A stretch of DNA of 64,000 nt. Origin: Paragonimus westermani. Lineage: Eukaryota > Platyhelminthes > Trematoda > Plagiorchiida > Troglotrematidae. The translations under genes were made by a program, and so were the position numbers. Location of the stretch: positions 322,532 through 386,531 of the forward strand of contig QNGE01000121.1 in assembly GCA_008508345.1 (NCBI GenBank), written 5' to 3'. The stretch's first letter is position 1. Every line of letters starts with the position of its first letter. The notes under the pieces were generated by a model, which was not told where the DNA came from, searched no databases, and worked only from the letters and a program-made list of their open reading frames with translations. This document shows, piece after piece, positions 39,791-50,850 of this stretch.

Positions 39791-42700
39791 CTGTATGTAT
39801 TCCTGTGGATGATACTCTAACCGATCATTCAAACATGTAAGAACATCGGATACCCATATGCAGTCCACTTATTACGTGCCAAATCTGCACAAGTTCGGCG
39901 TGTGTCACCATTCTGTTCCTGTATGGACATCACTGGGGTAGTTTACAGACAGCCTATCTCTAATAAGTGATACCCGTATGGCTAGTTGCCTAAAAGACTG
40001 CTTTAAAGTAGAAGTCCTCTCAGTGAGTTCAACACAGACATACTATTGTTTCTGAGTCATTAGTTACGGATATATTTTTCAGTGAGATTGTTGTTAGACG
40101 ACCTTTTCTATTGATTGTCTGTAAAGAGCACGTTTAACATGAATTAAATAAAAACGACCACAAGCTGAGTGGTGGCCTAACCATACATGATCCACTGGGG
40201 CTAAATAAGTCTGGTATTTTCCCAAACACGACGAAGAGTCGTGCCTCAGACTCTGTTAGTAGCGCCAGCTTTGACATATGTGCAAGTACACTATGCGATT
40301 GTCACAAATAACACATTTTTGCGTCGTGCGTTCGCTCAAACTCCAAGTATTTCAATCCTTCTTTGCCATGTACAGAAGTTTATGATAGTTTAACGTTTCT
40401 GACTATTTTGCCTGTTTGACAACAGGACGGTAGAAATCGTGCACACTCGAGCCAGAAGCAATTTATATCAGTGACACGTGTTTTAGTGAAAAAGCCCCCT
40501 TGATGATGGCTATCCACAAAAGTTCGTGGTCCTTCACAATAAATGACGAATAATCAAACGTTCCACTCTCAAAGTACTGAAAAATGGATATGCTTTAGAA
40601 CAGACTCTTGAAGGACGATCACTCAGATTGTGATCAATATGGTGATTTTCTCTGTGGTTTTTAAAACATCAGTTCAGCTTGCTGACTGACGCTTCCGGCT
40701 ATCAACAGGTGGAACTACTCATCTCAAACCTGGACACCATTTGCCGGACCTTTTTGCTTGTCACCTAATTTAACTTCTCAGTTACAGTTACACTAACGTA
40801 CTCATCGATGTGTACTACTAAAAGGAAACGAAAACCACGACAGTCAGTAGTTGAACGCATTTTATTTGGGTTGTTAAAGTAGTCATACAACAACCCACAA
40901 CATCTCAGTGACTTAACGAAACAAGACATTATATGTGAAACATACCTTGCGGACATGCTGCTCGGCTGACCCGATTACTTCACGGAAGAATAATCCGTAC
41001 AATCAAAACCCGCTCAACTTCACTTTTCAATCCAAAGCTAACGCCCAACTCTGTGTCAAGGTGGCTCGGGCATGCCAGACAACACTTTCACATCATCCTT
41101 CACACACGGACAACCCCCTGTGTAAAAGTTAATCGTACTCCTGCAAAGCGCTGACTCCATACATGTCTACGTATTCGAGCAAATTTAATGAACCTGAAGT
41201 TAACAACCCGCTAAGTTCATCCTACTAAAGTGTTGGTTAGCTGAATAAAAAGCAGTCGATACTCATATTGAAATTATCTCGATCTTTTATTCGGTTTGGT
41301 GGATTAAAGTTTGCGGTCTGATTAATCATACACATTTTATCATGTGAGTCTTGGGATCCTCTTCTCCCAAAAGTTTATTGCGTTCGGGAAAGTTACGCTT
41401 TCAGTAATAGTTCATCGTTGTTCAATTGTTGACTGACACTGTTTTGAAAGCCAGCACTGTTTAAAAGAAGCTTATAGGCCACGGCAAATCCGTGGTGATA
41501 AAAAGTCGCTTGGTTATACACGCATCAGACGTCAGTTTGAGTACTTTGGCGAACAATATGAGCTCAGTTTCAGTGGTAGTAACACCAACAACGACGACAA
41601 CAACATCAACAGAAGTTTCACGGTAGCCATCTTACTGCAAATAATTTCACATCCTTGTCGCAGTGTTAAAAGGCAATCGGATATAAATGGTGTGCAGAAT
41701 GAAGTCACTTCAACGTATCTCGTTTGCACCAATGAACCAAACTGTACCACACTCGTCCTTCTGTAAATAATTTAGCACCATAGTGGTTTCAGTCGTTGAA
41801 TCGAATTTCAGTGTTCGGAGTATTGCTTCATATGAAAGTTGCGTCATACGTCAGCCGAAGGTTTTTATCTTTTCGTCATGAGACGAATAATATCAGCTGG
41901 TTATTAAGGTATAGATCCTATGAACAGACTGACAGCTGTAGACGCTATAGACGTCAAAACATGCGTTAGACTGTTCTGAGACGAATCAAACAAGACTGCT
42001 GGTTGTGATTAACGGCGTACCAAACGGTATGGTTGAAAACCTACACTTCGCAATTGCGCTCCAATTTCCATAATCGTTTACCTCAAAAACACCAAGAGAA
42101 ATTTAGCAGGCATTCGGAATACTGGTTTGCTGAAAATTAGGGTGCAATCAGTGGAAATATTGTTGGGTGCTTTCTTTTGCACCGATCAGGGCTGAACAGC
42201 TTATGTCGTTGTCTTGACCATTATTGGAAACGGGACACTATCTGAGCACCCATTTATAATAGAACACGCAGGTGGTGTGTTTCTGTCTGTGGACCCCATA
42301 GAATGGTTACTACTATGTGACACGGAATGGAACAATTCACAGTAGGTTATTAATTCACCTATTAATCGAAGGTCTATAAAATGTTGCCTTTTGAAATGCA
42401 TTCATATTATGCCGGTCCGTGAAGTTCTCATTTGGTTTTAATGTTTGAAACTGCTTAAAAGAAATTGAAGGAATAATGCCACATCGACCTCATCGCTTTT
42501 AAATATGTTAGTTATTGCTTCAGTACACTCTATAACAAACCGACATACCAAGACGGATTGAGTACTTGTTTAGTTACATTTGTAGGAGAGGTTCACAGTA
42601 CTAGCCAAAGCTGTGCAGTTCGTTGAATCACCGGCGTTTTATGTTTTAGTACAGGTGTTCAGACTGGGTGCCGCTACTTGCCAATACCAGTGATGATGTC

Positions 42701-45700
42701 ACCTCGTCTGGTGATGAAACGTTTGCAACCTAAATGCCAAGCTCGGCGAACATATCAATACCAAAATACTTCACTCTTAAGATTTCAAGTTCGTCCCAGT
42801 GAGTCAGTAAATCTCATACAGCCCAAACCTGAAATGGGATACGATAATCAGTCACAAACGGTGTTATTGTTACCAGTGTGATAGCTGTTAACAAGTCAGA
42901 GTACATCAGTGTTCTCTGTGAGACGCTGCTCAACGTTCCCAATTCGTTTTTTAGATAAGCTGGTCAATGTCAGGGCTAAAGTATACATGTTTATTGTACA
43001 AACATGAATCATTCGATGATGTCTGGAGGAACTCTACCATTAACCAATCTATACGTTCTCAAAGTTAGTTTTCATGCATGCTTGCTGCAAACAGTCGGAG
43101 ATGTCGAAGGTAGTAAGCTGCAAAACCAGATTAACTGCGAACAATTTCAATCACTCTAATCTTTTACTACTCATTTGACTTCAGTGAACCTTCATGAAAA
43201 AGCTATAAGCACAACTGTGCTCAGTTCATTTTCACGAATGCAGTTTCCGAGAGTGCAGGTAACTTTTTCACCAATCTTAAGGCGCCGTTTCTACAATCCA
43301 GACCTATCCTAAATCCACCACCTGCACATCAACCTGGTTTGCTTAAGAAAAAGCCCATAGCCTATGTTGTGCCCGATAACGAATTCCTGTCCACTCTTGT
43401 CATCTCCCCTCTCTTACTGTATGTTTGTATGCAATTACTAACACTACCACTAGAAATAGCCAGTGTTCTTCAACCGATCACCGCAGCCAAGTGAGTAGAC
43501 ACTTGGTGTTCACAGAACAGAGGTTGGTGGGCGACTGAGGTCTTCCGTTTTGTCAGCCTGCCTCCTTGTGGCGGCAAATTCGTCCACCGTGTAAGCGGGT
43601 GAGATATGCCAGCTCAGTTTAATTAAAACAGACTATTTTTGTTGCCGGTCGGAATTGTGAAGAATGAAGTGTTTTAATTAGTTTTCCGGTCCAACCTGCC
43701 CAATGTCCCGTCACACAGGCTACCGAAGAGTGTCCAGTTTGGTTTTTCGAGTAAGGCCAAATTCATCTGGCTACCAACACTGAGGGTATCAGGGTACAAT
43801 CTCCAACATCTCGTCGGCTACCATCCCCCTGGTGCTCGTTGGTGAATGACCGTATACTCATTCACATTCATACACAAAGCAAGATGACAACGAGGATCGT
43901 TTCCCGTCTGTCAAGCAGCCTGTGTGCGTAAACTGGAAGATCGGTTCGAAAACAAACGTGCGTCTGGGACAAGAGCCGCGAACATGAGCACATATAACGA
44001 TTCGTCAGACGATCACACAAATTGGAAAATACACGCATACACGACCACACACGCAGACTGGGATTGAGTTCGAATTATGCAAACAGTTTGGTATGGGTAA
44101 ACTTCGCACGTAGGTTGAGGAAAAAATGGACAGTGTGCTGACTGTTGTAAATGGGATTTCGATGCCAAACTTGAAGGTTTCAAATAAAAACAGACATACA
44201 AATGAAGATAGTTTGAACTGCGAAAAGATAAGACGAAATGAAAATAACGAATTCTCTTAGGATAACGCTTACTGTTTGAAAGCTTGGTTGTCGCTGTAAA
44301 CGGGTGCACCCTCGAACTAGTTTGAACTTAGTACACCATTTAATTTTACCTGGTTCGCCACAAGATATTTGTCAGCACGGTTCTGAGTGATTACTTTATT
44401 GCTAACCAAATGGCGTCCGAAGATGAGTATTTCGTTTATGATGAATGTCACGATTTGGAATGTCACCAGAACCAACACCCAGAGTGTTCGTTGAGGCAAA
44501 TTTTCCTCCCTTGAATCTACAACAAGAGGGATAATTGTTCGGGTGCTTTGGGACTTGACGGGAAATTTCTGGTATGCACTAACACTTTGAACGAGGACTT
44601 GCGCATGTGTGTAACAGTGCTCCCATGCTGTTTGTCAAATTTTGGTAAGTTCTGGTGTCTGGTAAGCGGATACACAAACGTCACATACATTTTATCGCGT
44701 TACCAATCGAGCTTATTAGAACTTTGGAGAAAATCAAAAACTTGCCGTCAACAACTTTTTTCCAGCGTTATTTACTGATAAGTCAACATGTTTACGGGTG
44801 CTTTCGTACAGCGTAGAAAAGCGAATGTTTAGCTGGACATCTGTAGCCAGTTTCAGCAGTCACTCAAGCAAGATGCCTTCTCCAAACCACTCGTTACATA
44901 AAACCCATCTCGAATGAGAACAACAGAAAAAAACCACCTCACTATATATGCTATTAGGTATGCGGATATATTTCGTATGTTTAACAAGTTATACTGCTGG
45001 GCACGTATGCGTAAAAGCGATGTCACGCTAACAGTAAAGTAACGAACTCTTTCGGCAGGAAGTTTGAAAAGCTTAACGAGTGGTTAAGCGAGTTGACAGA
45101 CATACACAACCGTTAAGAGCTAGAAGCAGTAATGTCTTCCGGTCACATCTGTAACCACAACCGTACCACAAATACCAACAAGCTGGAGGACCTGCTAACA
45201 AAACACGATCCAGTATACTGTCCACATGGACGCTTGAAACGTCGGACGGAGAATTTTCAGCTAAAATTTAGCTAGTTGCTATAGATCTTCTTTCAGGAGG
45301 TTTCACAGTTCATGCCCCATAAGTACTAGTCATTAAACAAACCCACGAAACTAGAGTTCTTAAGGTAAATCAAACGCTTAAATGCAAATATACCATGCAC
45401 CCAGAACTGCGACAGTGGTACAGCACCACTTCAGCAACCGTCTCACCCTCTTGATTAGTTATTGACTAATTCCAAATATCTGGCGCAAAAAAATACATTC
45501 TTCACTATTAAAAATCATATATTATGCTTATCTTGATCACTGGTGGATAAGATCGAGTTCCATCGTTTGAAGATTACGGCTACTGTGCAGTTTTACAGGC
45601 TGTTTTCATGTAGAGCGGGTTTGACGGGAAAAGAACAAATCAATTTCCTTTCTGATTTTAACTGCATTGATAAAATCTTCTGTCTTCGTTGAAATTTACG

Positions 45701-46856
45701 CACGTCTAATGGATATGAGTGTGAGATGTCTACATAGTGGTCTGAAGGTCATTGGACCCGGATGTTGGAGCTATTCGCTGTATGGATTAATTTTCTGGTG
45801 AGCCTCCAGGATGAGCATAAGTAAGCTGTAAAATTGTGAACTCCCGGTTTAAATGACTTTAGTTGGCGGTATATGTTACCATTTTCACTGATTATGCTCA
45901 GTTCGAAAAGAGGTGGTGACCACGCACTGACCTGCAGTTGTAGTCAGTCAACACTAACCCAACGTGTCTACCTGATTGGGGACCCATTAGCCCCAAAAAT
46001 CTGTACTTGACAAATGCAACCTGAACTGGCAACAAGTGACAGTCGCGTGGAGAGTGTATGCAATTTGAAAGTGAGGCAAACTTTAGAGTCGTTCACTTAA
46101 GTTTCTTAGAACAAAGAGACAAGTTTTGCAGCTTCATTAGTCAAATGTTACGTCAAGTTCTGAATAGACCTGGCATGTAGTCTGAAATCCCGGATCTTCC
46201 CGGACTGTCAAGTGTTCAGGATCTATGGGTGAAGAAGTGACATGTCATCTTGTTAAAGATATTTCCACCAAAATACCGAAATATATCTTTTCGCTCATGC
46301 CGTTAAAGTCTCTGTTCATTTAAAATTCATCAATTAGTTCACCTTTCAGAGTTTACGCTCTTCCTCACTGGATATATTTTTCATGGATTGTGTTTTGTGG
46401 TTTATCATCCAAAGATACACAGTTTTGCCAGATCATTAACACCTTCAGAACGTTGTTGAAGTACTCCTCTTTAATCAGTTGTTTACCTTGATTACTTACC
46501 GTACAAAAAGTTCTTCTGCTAATTTCCGATCTGACACAACTATTCTGATTCTTTTTAAAGTGGTTCCTCATTTTTCACCAAATCCTGGCGTAAGTATCGG
46601 TTTTCACGCTTCCAATCTTCACTCGCCGCTGCTAACTATGCGAATCTAACCGAATTGATCTTGCACTATCTAGTACTGCTTTCTAAATAAGACTGATTTT
46701 GGTCGTTCACTAGATTGTCATCAATATTGAGTTGATCCAACGTGCCGAGTTAAATGTATATCTTTTGGGGGGAGATTTAATTACGTATCAAACTCAACAC
46801 TCAAGTGAGGTTTGTCACTGACTTGACTTGACTGAAATGTTTGCATAATTCGTTAG
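39791..46856. other. Non-coding stretch, one Penelope-type scar
   Basis: No host gene recognised. The only identifiable piece is the hammerhead-like remnant at 42685-42760, listed separately. A short CAA/CGA-rich low-complexity stretch lies at 41575-41615. Remaining frames are short and unrecognised. Confidence 0.55.
42685..42760 (+). repeat. Hammerhead-like remnant of Penelope-type 3' end
   Basis: The order is TGATGA (42691-42696), a hairpin of TCACC (42699-42703) with GGTGA (42710-42714) around a six-base loop, then GAAAC (42716-42720), followed by GTTTGCAACC and, further on, CCAAGCTCGGCGAAC. This spacing of a TGA(T/C)GA box, a stem II and a GAAAC box is that of a hammerhead core. The whole block also resembles a repeat common in schistosomes and other trematodes, which I take to be of Penelope-like origin (from memory, not searched). 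The base before TGATGA is G rather than the conserved C, so the core is not expected to cleave. Confidence 0.5.
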
Positions 46857-47000
46857 GTGGGTAACTAGGTCCAAGTGTGAAATTTCTGAAGCTTGCGACG
46901 TGGATTCGTAGCTCGGCTGGTAAAGTGTTTGTCGGGTTGTGGTGTGTTGTTTCTGTCGCTGGTTTGAATGCAACCGAAGTCCAAATTTTTCGTAGTTGGT
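46857..47000 (+). repeat. tRNA-derived SINE-like unit, copy 1
   Basis: An A-box-like stretch (CGTAGCTCGGCTGGT, 46907-46921) is followed by a B-box-like GGTTTGAATGC (46961-46971). Twenty-one bases from the B-box start lies the tail AAATTTTTCGTAGTTGG (about 46983-46999). The A/B-box arrangement is that of an internal Pol III promoter derived from a tRNA. The same tail occurs at the same distance from the B-box in the third unit, so the two are members of one family. The 5' segment GTGGGTAACTAGG recurs at 47163. A bona fide tRNA is unlikely because the arms do not fold well. Confidence 0.6.
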
Positions 47001-47162
47001 CCTCTTCTAAATTATCAAGTTTGTCGGACTACTTATCAGTAATTCAGTGTGAATGTTTATCAGTAGAGCTGGTGGATTCCAGCGTGAACTGGTTGAGGAA
47101 TCCTGCTTACGCAGTCAACCCGCTGGATCATTTGGTGGATTCCATATGACACATATGGTCGG

Positions 47163-47242
47163 GTGGGTAACTAGGTTCAAATGTGAAAATTGTGAGTTTC
47201 CGGCCTGGATTCGTAGCTCAACAAGTCAAATGTGTCACGATA
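47163..47242 (+). repeat. SINE-like unit, 5' fragment (copy 2)
   Basis: Repeats the start of copy 1: GTGGGTAACTAGGTTCAAATG..., then a stretch ending in TGGATTCGTAGCTC (A-box start). After that the similarity to copy 1 stops. It may be a 5' fragment, or the front of the unit that ends at 47405 with about 60-70 unrelated or diverged bases in between. Confidence 0.5.
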
Positions 47243-47304
47243 CAAGACAAACTAGACGTGAATTGTGAGGTCAGCAATGAACAACAGACAACTGCTTATA
47301 ATTA

Positions 47305-47405
47305 GTGGCTTGTTAGTCCAGCTGATAGAGCATGTTCCCTGCCGAGGAGTCCCGCTTCTGCCGCTGATTCGAATCCAGCCGATATCCACATTTTTCGTAT
47401 TTGGT
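47305..47405 (+). repeat. tRNA-derived SINE-like unit, copy 3
   Basis: Best preserved promoter of the cluster: TTAGTCCAGCTGATAGAGC (A-box region) and GATTCGAATCC (B-box, 47366-47376), followed by the family tail CACATTTTTCGTATTTGG at 47387-47404. The B-box matches the tRNA consensus closely. The part between the boxes does not give an evident anticodon arm, so I call it tRNA-derived and not a working tRNA gene. Confidence 0.6.
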
Positions 47406-49395
47406 TTTTTAAAAAGAAGAATAGTTGTTTGTACACTAGCCAACTTATTACACCGGAGCAATAGAAATCAGCATCGTTTACAGCAGGGATTGGGAGTACA
47501 TTACGGTTCGACATACGTGAACGCGTTCACGTCAAGTCGGAATTTATTCCTTGAAAGTTATTAAATCTTCTGTCCGTTTATTCTAGTTGTCTTCTGTAAG
47601 TTTTTGACTATCAACAAGGTTTCTTTAAATGTTGCTGTTACTTGCTTGAGGACTACTTCAGATTCATCTCAAAATTACAGAAATATCACGTGGGTACTTT
47701 GATTAAATATTTCCAGCCAAGCCATCGGGAAATTACCACGAACTCACTGACAACTAGTAAATTATTTCTAGGCTAAGGATCGGGGACCGCAGTTTTGCAC
47801 CTTGCGTCCTTTACCCTTCAGTTAGCTTCTTTTGGAACTGTTCAGCATGAGCAGAATAGCAAAGTTGATGCACACCTACAATACAAAACCCTGGACTGTT
47901 GCGGACTGTTCAGAAGATACCTAGGCTCAATATAACCAACTGAATCGCCCGAACTGCTTTTATGAAGTGTTACAGGTGAAATGATGGCCCACTCATCCTT
48001 TTGGCAACTTTCCTTCTCTGATCATCACCTTAGGAATTTGAGATGATACGTCATTCACACTGTTAGTAAGTGTTGACCCATAGACTACCACAAAATGCCC
48101 AAGATCGACCTGTTTGGTAGGCTGTACTGAACTAAGGGCAAGTCCAATGTTAAGTAAGATGTGGGCAAACAAAGATAGATGACGGAACAATTTATTTTAT
48201 TGGAAAAAGCATGAAGAAAATGTGTTCACGACTATGTTCCATCCATGTTTAGCTCAGTTAACCAAGATCCGTGTTTGAAAAATTTATTCACTTAACTTGG
48301 GCATCCAGGTGTAGTTGTACGGTTTGAGTGCTATGCGTGATAAATCTCACCCTACGCACAGGCTCGTTTTTAACGTACCGGGCAAAAACGAAGTAACGGT
48401 TTAACTGTTAATGTTTCAATTAATGGCAGGAAGTCAAGTTTCAGAAGGCGTACGTGCAATCATCTGCATCTCCGGAAAACTTTCCGTCTAACATCAAATT
48501 TTGTTTCAGAAAATAGCTCTGTATGGATGTGACAACTTTACAGAATGTGCGATTCAGAATTCATTGTGGACCCCAACACAGGTAGACCCTAACGCCTGTC
48601 CGTCACTCTCGCTTCAACCCAGTCAACATAAGGAACTTGTGAAATGGCCGTGGTAACTTCATTTCTACCCCATTCAAGCTCATCGTTCATCCTTTTCTAA
48701 GTATGGATATGCATGATTATTTGGATGAGATGGAAAGCTGAAAAAAAGTTCTATTTAGAAAGTTTAGATTACTTGCCGCTGTAATACAGGCGTTTGTGAG
48801 AAGACCGAAGCCTCACACCGGCTACATTCTCAGTTAAAAACCCAAAAGCTGTTTGTTGTAATCAAGTGAGTAAATGAACAAGCGAATAGCTAGGTTGATC
48901 ATTTGTCTTCAGTTTATCCCTATGTTGTTTTCAGCCATGCTGTCATCTCTGATTCGGTTGAGTTGTAAGACGCTGCTTGGTCAGCAAACTTGTATGCGGT
49001 AATCCACGCTACAGTCGCACACACACTACTAGTCGCATTTACTATTCGCTCCTGTAGGTCAAATTGGATGGGCGTATCTGCTAGATATTTTCTTCACCGT
49101 TCGGTGCTGAAGCACTGTCTGTACAATCCCGTTTATTCGCAGGCATGTACTTTGCTTCAGAAATATAAACCACATGTTGCAATTTAATTGTTGATTAACT
49201 CAGAGATATGAAAGTATGAGCACACAACATTTTCCCTTAGTACAAAAAAACAAAAGTAACCTTACCAAACAATGTAAATTACACTATACATGAACTAACG
49301 GAAGGATGATCTTGCCAGATTTATTCCCACAGGACCGGTAGCTGCTGTCGTTCACATGGAACAGGAAAGGAGTTGTTGGAATGTTTTTGAGTTGA
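47406..49395. other. Non-coding stretch upstream of the Penelope-like element
   Basis: No recognised gene or repeat. I looked here for the missing 5' part of the Penelope-like element (the polymerase blocks before motif A, or a terminal repeat with a hammerhead) and found none. Confidence 0.5.
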
Positions 49396-50697
49396 CACGA
49401 ATTTGAATTGATCAGTGACTTAGAAAACATCAATCTTGCTAATGAGTTGATGTGTTCCATAGACGTTCAGTCACTATTCACGAATGTCCCGTTACACGAG
49501 ACAATCGATTTTATTGGTGAGCTCGTTGAAATGAGCCACATTACTCTGCCTCTACCTAATGATATTCTGAGGGAAGCATTATTGTTATGTACTGAAAACA
49601 TCAGCTTCCGTTTTCTTGATCGGTGCTACCGCCAAATAGACGGGGTAGCCATGGGAAGTCCATTAGGGCCCATCCTGGCAGACTTTTTCATGTTAAAGAT
49701 TGAGCGGGAGTTAGCCACAGACATAGCGGGTCTGTCATATTACAAACGCTACGTCGATGATACACTAGCGTTCAGTCGGTCCAAGCAGGCAATAGATAAC
49801 CTAGTGCAGCGCCTAAATAGTTGTCATCCCAACCTGAAAGTAACATGTGAATTTGAGACCGACAACTGTTTGCCGTTTCTAGACATACTCATTAGTCGCC
49901 GGGAGGATGGCTCTATCAAAAGAGCCGTCTATAGGAAATCCACGTGGTCGGGTCAATACCTGAACTTCGGTAGTTTCACACCGGTCCATCACAAACGCGC
50001 ACTGGTGAATACACTATTCACACGAGCAAGACGAATCTGTACACAGGACAGTCTTGCGAAGGAATTAGACTTGATCACATCTATACTACAATCTAACGGG
50101 TATCCAAAAAGGTTCATAGAAAGGCATAGTAGACCGAAACCACCTTCCGAACAGGTGGCCACAGTTAGAAAAAAGAAGGTTTATATAGAATTGCCTTTTA
50201 AAGGTGATTATAGCATGCATCAAACAACCCAAAGACTAGTGAATTCGATTAAACGAACATTTAACGCAGCGGAACTCTGTGTATTAGCCCGGACCCAGAA
50301 ACTGCCTGTCCCTTCAATCAAAGGAGATCAGCCTGTCGGTGCCACCTCACATTGTGTCTACCAATTTACATGTAACTGCAAAGAAAGTTACATAGGCAGA
50401 ACCGAGAGGTGCTTGATCTCCAGAGTGAAGGAACATTTGCCTAAGTGGGTGCAGAGCTCTGTATTACAGAAGAACGACAGTGTTGTTGAAACACGCAAGC
50501 AACCGGCGTCCGCAGTCGCAAGACACGTCCTGACCACTGGTCACGTTATCGACCCAATTTGTGCATTCAGAATCCTATTACGTCACTCCAATCCAAGACT
50601 CTTGCGGTCTGCTGAGGCGGTCGCAATCAATCGACCGAAGCCGACCTTGTGTGTTCAGAAACAATTGCTCGTAAACTTGACTCTTCCCTGGATGTAG
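49396..50697 (+). CDS. Penelope-like reverse transcriptase / GIY-YIG endonuclease (N-terminally truncated)
   Basis: Retroelement enzyme joining a telomerase-related reverse transcriptase to a GIY-YIG nuclease, which nicks the target and primes cDNA synthesis. Residues are counted from a TTG at 49408; no ATG marks the start, and the true start is missing. Motif A is SIDVQSLFTNVP with the metal-binding Asp at residue 19. Motif B is GVAMGSPLGPILADFF (79-94). The catalytic YVDD is at 115-118. LPFLD is near 156-160, followed by the YRKSTWSGQYLNF block. The nuclease region has CVYQFTCNCKESYIG with a CxC pair and the YIG near 328-330, then the conserved R and H in SRVKEH, and a likely catalytic Glu in SAEAVAINRPKP near 403. 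No stop or frameshift breaks it from motif A to TAG, so the copy is relatively young. A typical Penelope-like protein is roughly twice this length, so this copy is probably inactive. Confidence 0.93.
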   Translation, partial: HEFELISDLENINLANELMCSIDVQSLFTNVPLHETIDFIGELVEMSHITLPLPNDILREALLLCTENISFRFLDRCYRQIDGVAMGSPLGPILADFFMLKIERELATDIAGLSYYKRYVDDTLAFSRSKQAIDNLVQRLNSCHPNLKVTCEFETDNCLPFLDILISRREDGSIKRAVYRKSTWSGQYLNFGSFTPVHHKRALVNTLFTRARRICTQDSLAKELDLITSILQSNGYPKRFIERHSRPKPPSEQVATVRKKKVYIELPFKGDYSMHQTTQRLVNSIKRTFNAAELCVLARTQKLPVPSIKGDQPVGATSHCVYQFTCNCKESYIGRTERCLISRVKEHLPKWVQSSVLQKNDSVVETRKQPASAVARHVLTTGHVIDPICAFRILLRHSNPRLLRSAEAVAINRPKPTLCVQKQLLVNLTLPWM

Positions 50698-50776
50698 TGA
50701 CCTTTCCTAAACCACCGATTGACTATCAACCCTGCTCCCTAACTGCTCGATATAAAAAAACCCGTTTCATGTTATT

Positions 50777-50829
50777 GCAAATTTGGTACTGACGAGTCAA
50801 TACGAAATGCTTGCATCTACCGGTTTTCA
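50777..50829 (+). ncRNA. Minimal type I hammerhead ribozyme in the Penelope 3' flank
   Basis: All conserved core parts are present in the right order. Stem I: GGTA (50785-50788) pairs with TACC (50818-50821). First core box: CTGACGA (50789-50795). Stem II: GT/AC closing a CAAT loop (50796-50803). Second core box: GAAA (50804-50807). Stem III: ATG (50807-50809) pairs with CAT (50814-50816) around a CTTG tetraloop. The cleavage triplet is ATC, cutting predicted after C50817. Beyond an internal loop, AAA at 50779-50781 can pair with TTT at 50824-50826 to lengthen stem I. Short stems II and III fit the small hammerheads known from Penelope-like elements. It lies on the coding strand about 90 bases after the stop codon, as expected for a terminal-repeat ribozyme that processes the element's RNA. 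Stem II is only two pairs, so activity may be weak. Confidence 0.75.
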
Positions 50830-50850
50830 TGTTCTAACAGTTTTGTTCGA

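Larger units (their letters stand above)
49396..50850 (+). mobile_element. 5'-truncated Penelope-like retroelement
   Basis: Covers the open coding part and the 3' flank with the hammerhead motif. The coding frame opens immediately after a TGA at 49393, where polymerase homology begins abruptly just before motif A. About half of a typical Penelope-like protein (the N-terminal region and first polymerase blocks) is absent. Truncation at the 5' end is usual for target-primed retroelements. The 3' limit is not fixed: the last identifiable piece is the ribozyme, and I saw no target-site duplication or poly(A)/microsatellite tail that would mark the end. Confidence 0.85.
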
